A stretch of DNA of 27,498 bases from a virus. The stretch spans positions 1 to 27,498 of the IMG/VR virus record IMGVR_UViG_3300019754_000016; one strand, 5' to 3'. The translations under genes were made by a program, and so were the position numbers. This document shows, piece by piece, positions 27,245 through 27,498 of this stretch (within the stretch, counting starts at the first letter, position 1; each line of letters begins with the position of its first letter). A model generated the notes under the pieces. That model was not told the DNA's origin and searched no databases. It saw only the letters and a program-made list of their open reading frames with translations.

Positions 27245-27275
27245 GTAAGTATATTATACATTATATACACTTAAA
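27245..27275 (-). promoter_or_regulatory. Putative promoter of the micro-ORFs, inside the right repeat
   Basis: On the minus strand TTTAAGTGTATATAATGTAT (27256-27275) then AATATACTT. A TATAAT -10 is present. This is the mirrored copy of 162-181 near the telomere resolvase gene. A second truncated copy of the TTAAGTGTATAT motif occurs at about 27285-27297. Confidence 0.45.
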
Positions 27276-27472
27276 CCAACTTAAAATATACACTTAAAAA
27301 TATTAATATTACATAATTACATAAAAACTATTAAACACTTACAGTATAGGCACTATATAGATATTATGTAACTATGTAATTATGTTATTATGTAACTTAT
27401 TCACATAGAAATATCAATACATGTGAATAAAAATATACACACAAACAACTATAACAATATATTATACACATA
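27256..27472. repeat. Right terminal inverted repeat (putative hairpin telomere, right)
   Basis: Reverse-complement partner of the left end: 27256-27275 with 162-181, 27309-27329 with 127-147, 27397-27407 with 61-71, 27419-27441 with 27-49, and 27462-27472 with 9-19. An 8-base tandem TATGTAAC-type repeat (27365-27396, four copies) is inside. TTATNCACA boxes occur at 27397-27405, 27422-27430 (reverse), 27462-27470 and 27476-27484 (reverse). Confidence 0.8.
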
Positions 27473-27484
27473 CAATGTGAATAA
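27462..27484. other. Imperfect 23-base palindrome near the right end (candidate telomere tip)
   Basis: TTATACACA, spacer TACAA, TGTGAATAA: 8 of 9 arm bases pair. A palindrome close to the end of a hairpin-terminated replicon could be the telomere core, with the final ~25 bases being sequence read through the hairpin. The pairing beyond the arms is poor, so this remains a guess. Confidence 0.3.
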
Positions 27485-27498
27485 CTTTAAAATAGACA

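Noticed and set aside
1-27498. Search for terminase, portal, capsid, scaffold, integrase, transposase, tRNA or rRNA genes
   Set aside because: No ORF shows motifs for these, and no cloverleaf or rRNA segments were recognised by eye; distant homologues cannot be excluded without profile searches.

Overview
The window looks like a complete or nearly complete linear extrachromosomal element of about 27.5 kb from an AT-rich Gram-negative bacterium. A Campylobacterota host (Sulfurimonas, Sulfurovum or Arcobacter relatives) fits the low GC, heavy AGA use and protein style, but no host marker gene is present, so this is inference. The two ends are imperfect inverted repeats of each other (about 9-181 against the reverse complement of about 27256-27472). 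The first gene encodes a telomere-resolvase-like tyrosine enzyme. Together these suggest covalently closed hairpin telomeres, as in N15, PY54, VP882, VHML and PHI-HAP-1.

Layout. 1-211: left telomere with an inward promoter. 212-2596: telomere resolvase, ParA-like ATPase and a ribbon-helix-helix-like partner (replicon maintenance). 2614-6866: a modification island with a C5 cytosine methyltransferase, a small membrane ORF, a PAPS-reductase-family PP-loop protein, an ASCH-like protein, two D12-class adenine methyltransferases, a 79-aa orphan and a 39-bp tandem repeat. 6957-20703: one long minus-strand block holding a P2-like contractile tail and a lysis cassette. In transcription order it runs holin-like protein, Rz/Rz1 spanins, V, W, J, I, H, G-like, a PLA2-like protein, a small orphan, FI sheath, FII tube, E/E' (with a canonical -1 slippery site), an HU-like protein, T tape measure, a 35-aa ORF, a secreted nuclease, endolysin, U, X, D, a 99-aa orphan and a lipoprotein. 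20811-21390: two small secreted proteins. 21403-22687: an S24/LexA-type repressor divergent from an excisionase-like HTH protein. 22792-25973: a small RHH-like protein, a structured intergenic region that may encode an antisense RNA, a Toprim primase-like protein and an SF3-type helicase. 25974-26438: a probable origin with two oppositely oriented arrays of TAGGAAC iterons around an AT-rich core. 26439-26849: a small HTH protein. 26850-27498: two 25-codon hydrophobic ORFs and the right telomere.

There is no terminase, portal, scaffold, capsid, head-completion or integrase gene. If the window is the whole element, it cannot make a DNA-filled virion by itself. The most economical reading is a plasmid-borne R-type tailocin: a tail machine plus lysis functions under an SOS-cleavable repressor, maintained by a hairpin-ended linear plasmid probably derived from a VHML/HAP-1-like telomere phage. 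The alternative is a headless satellite whose capsid comes from elsewhere.

The regulatory picture is inferred. The repressor would hold a strong consensus promoter at 20733-20762, which is placed to drive the whole lysis and tail operon; DNA damage would release it. Replication would start at the iteron region with the primase and helicase pair, and telomere resolvase would resolve the duplicated ends.
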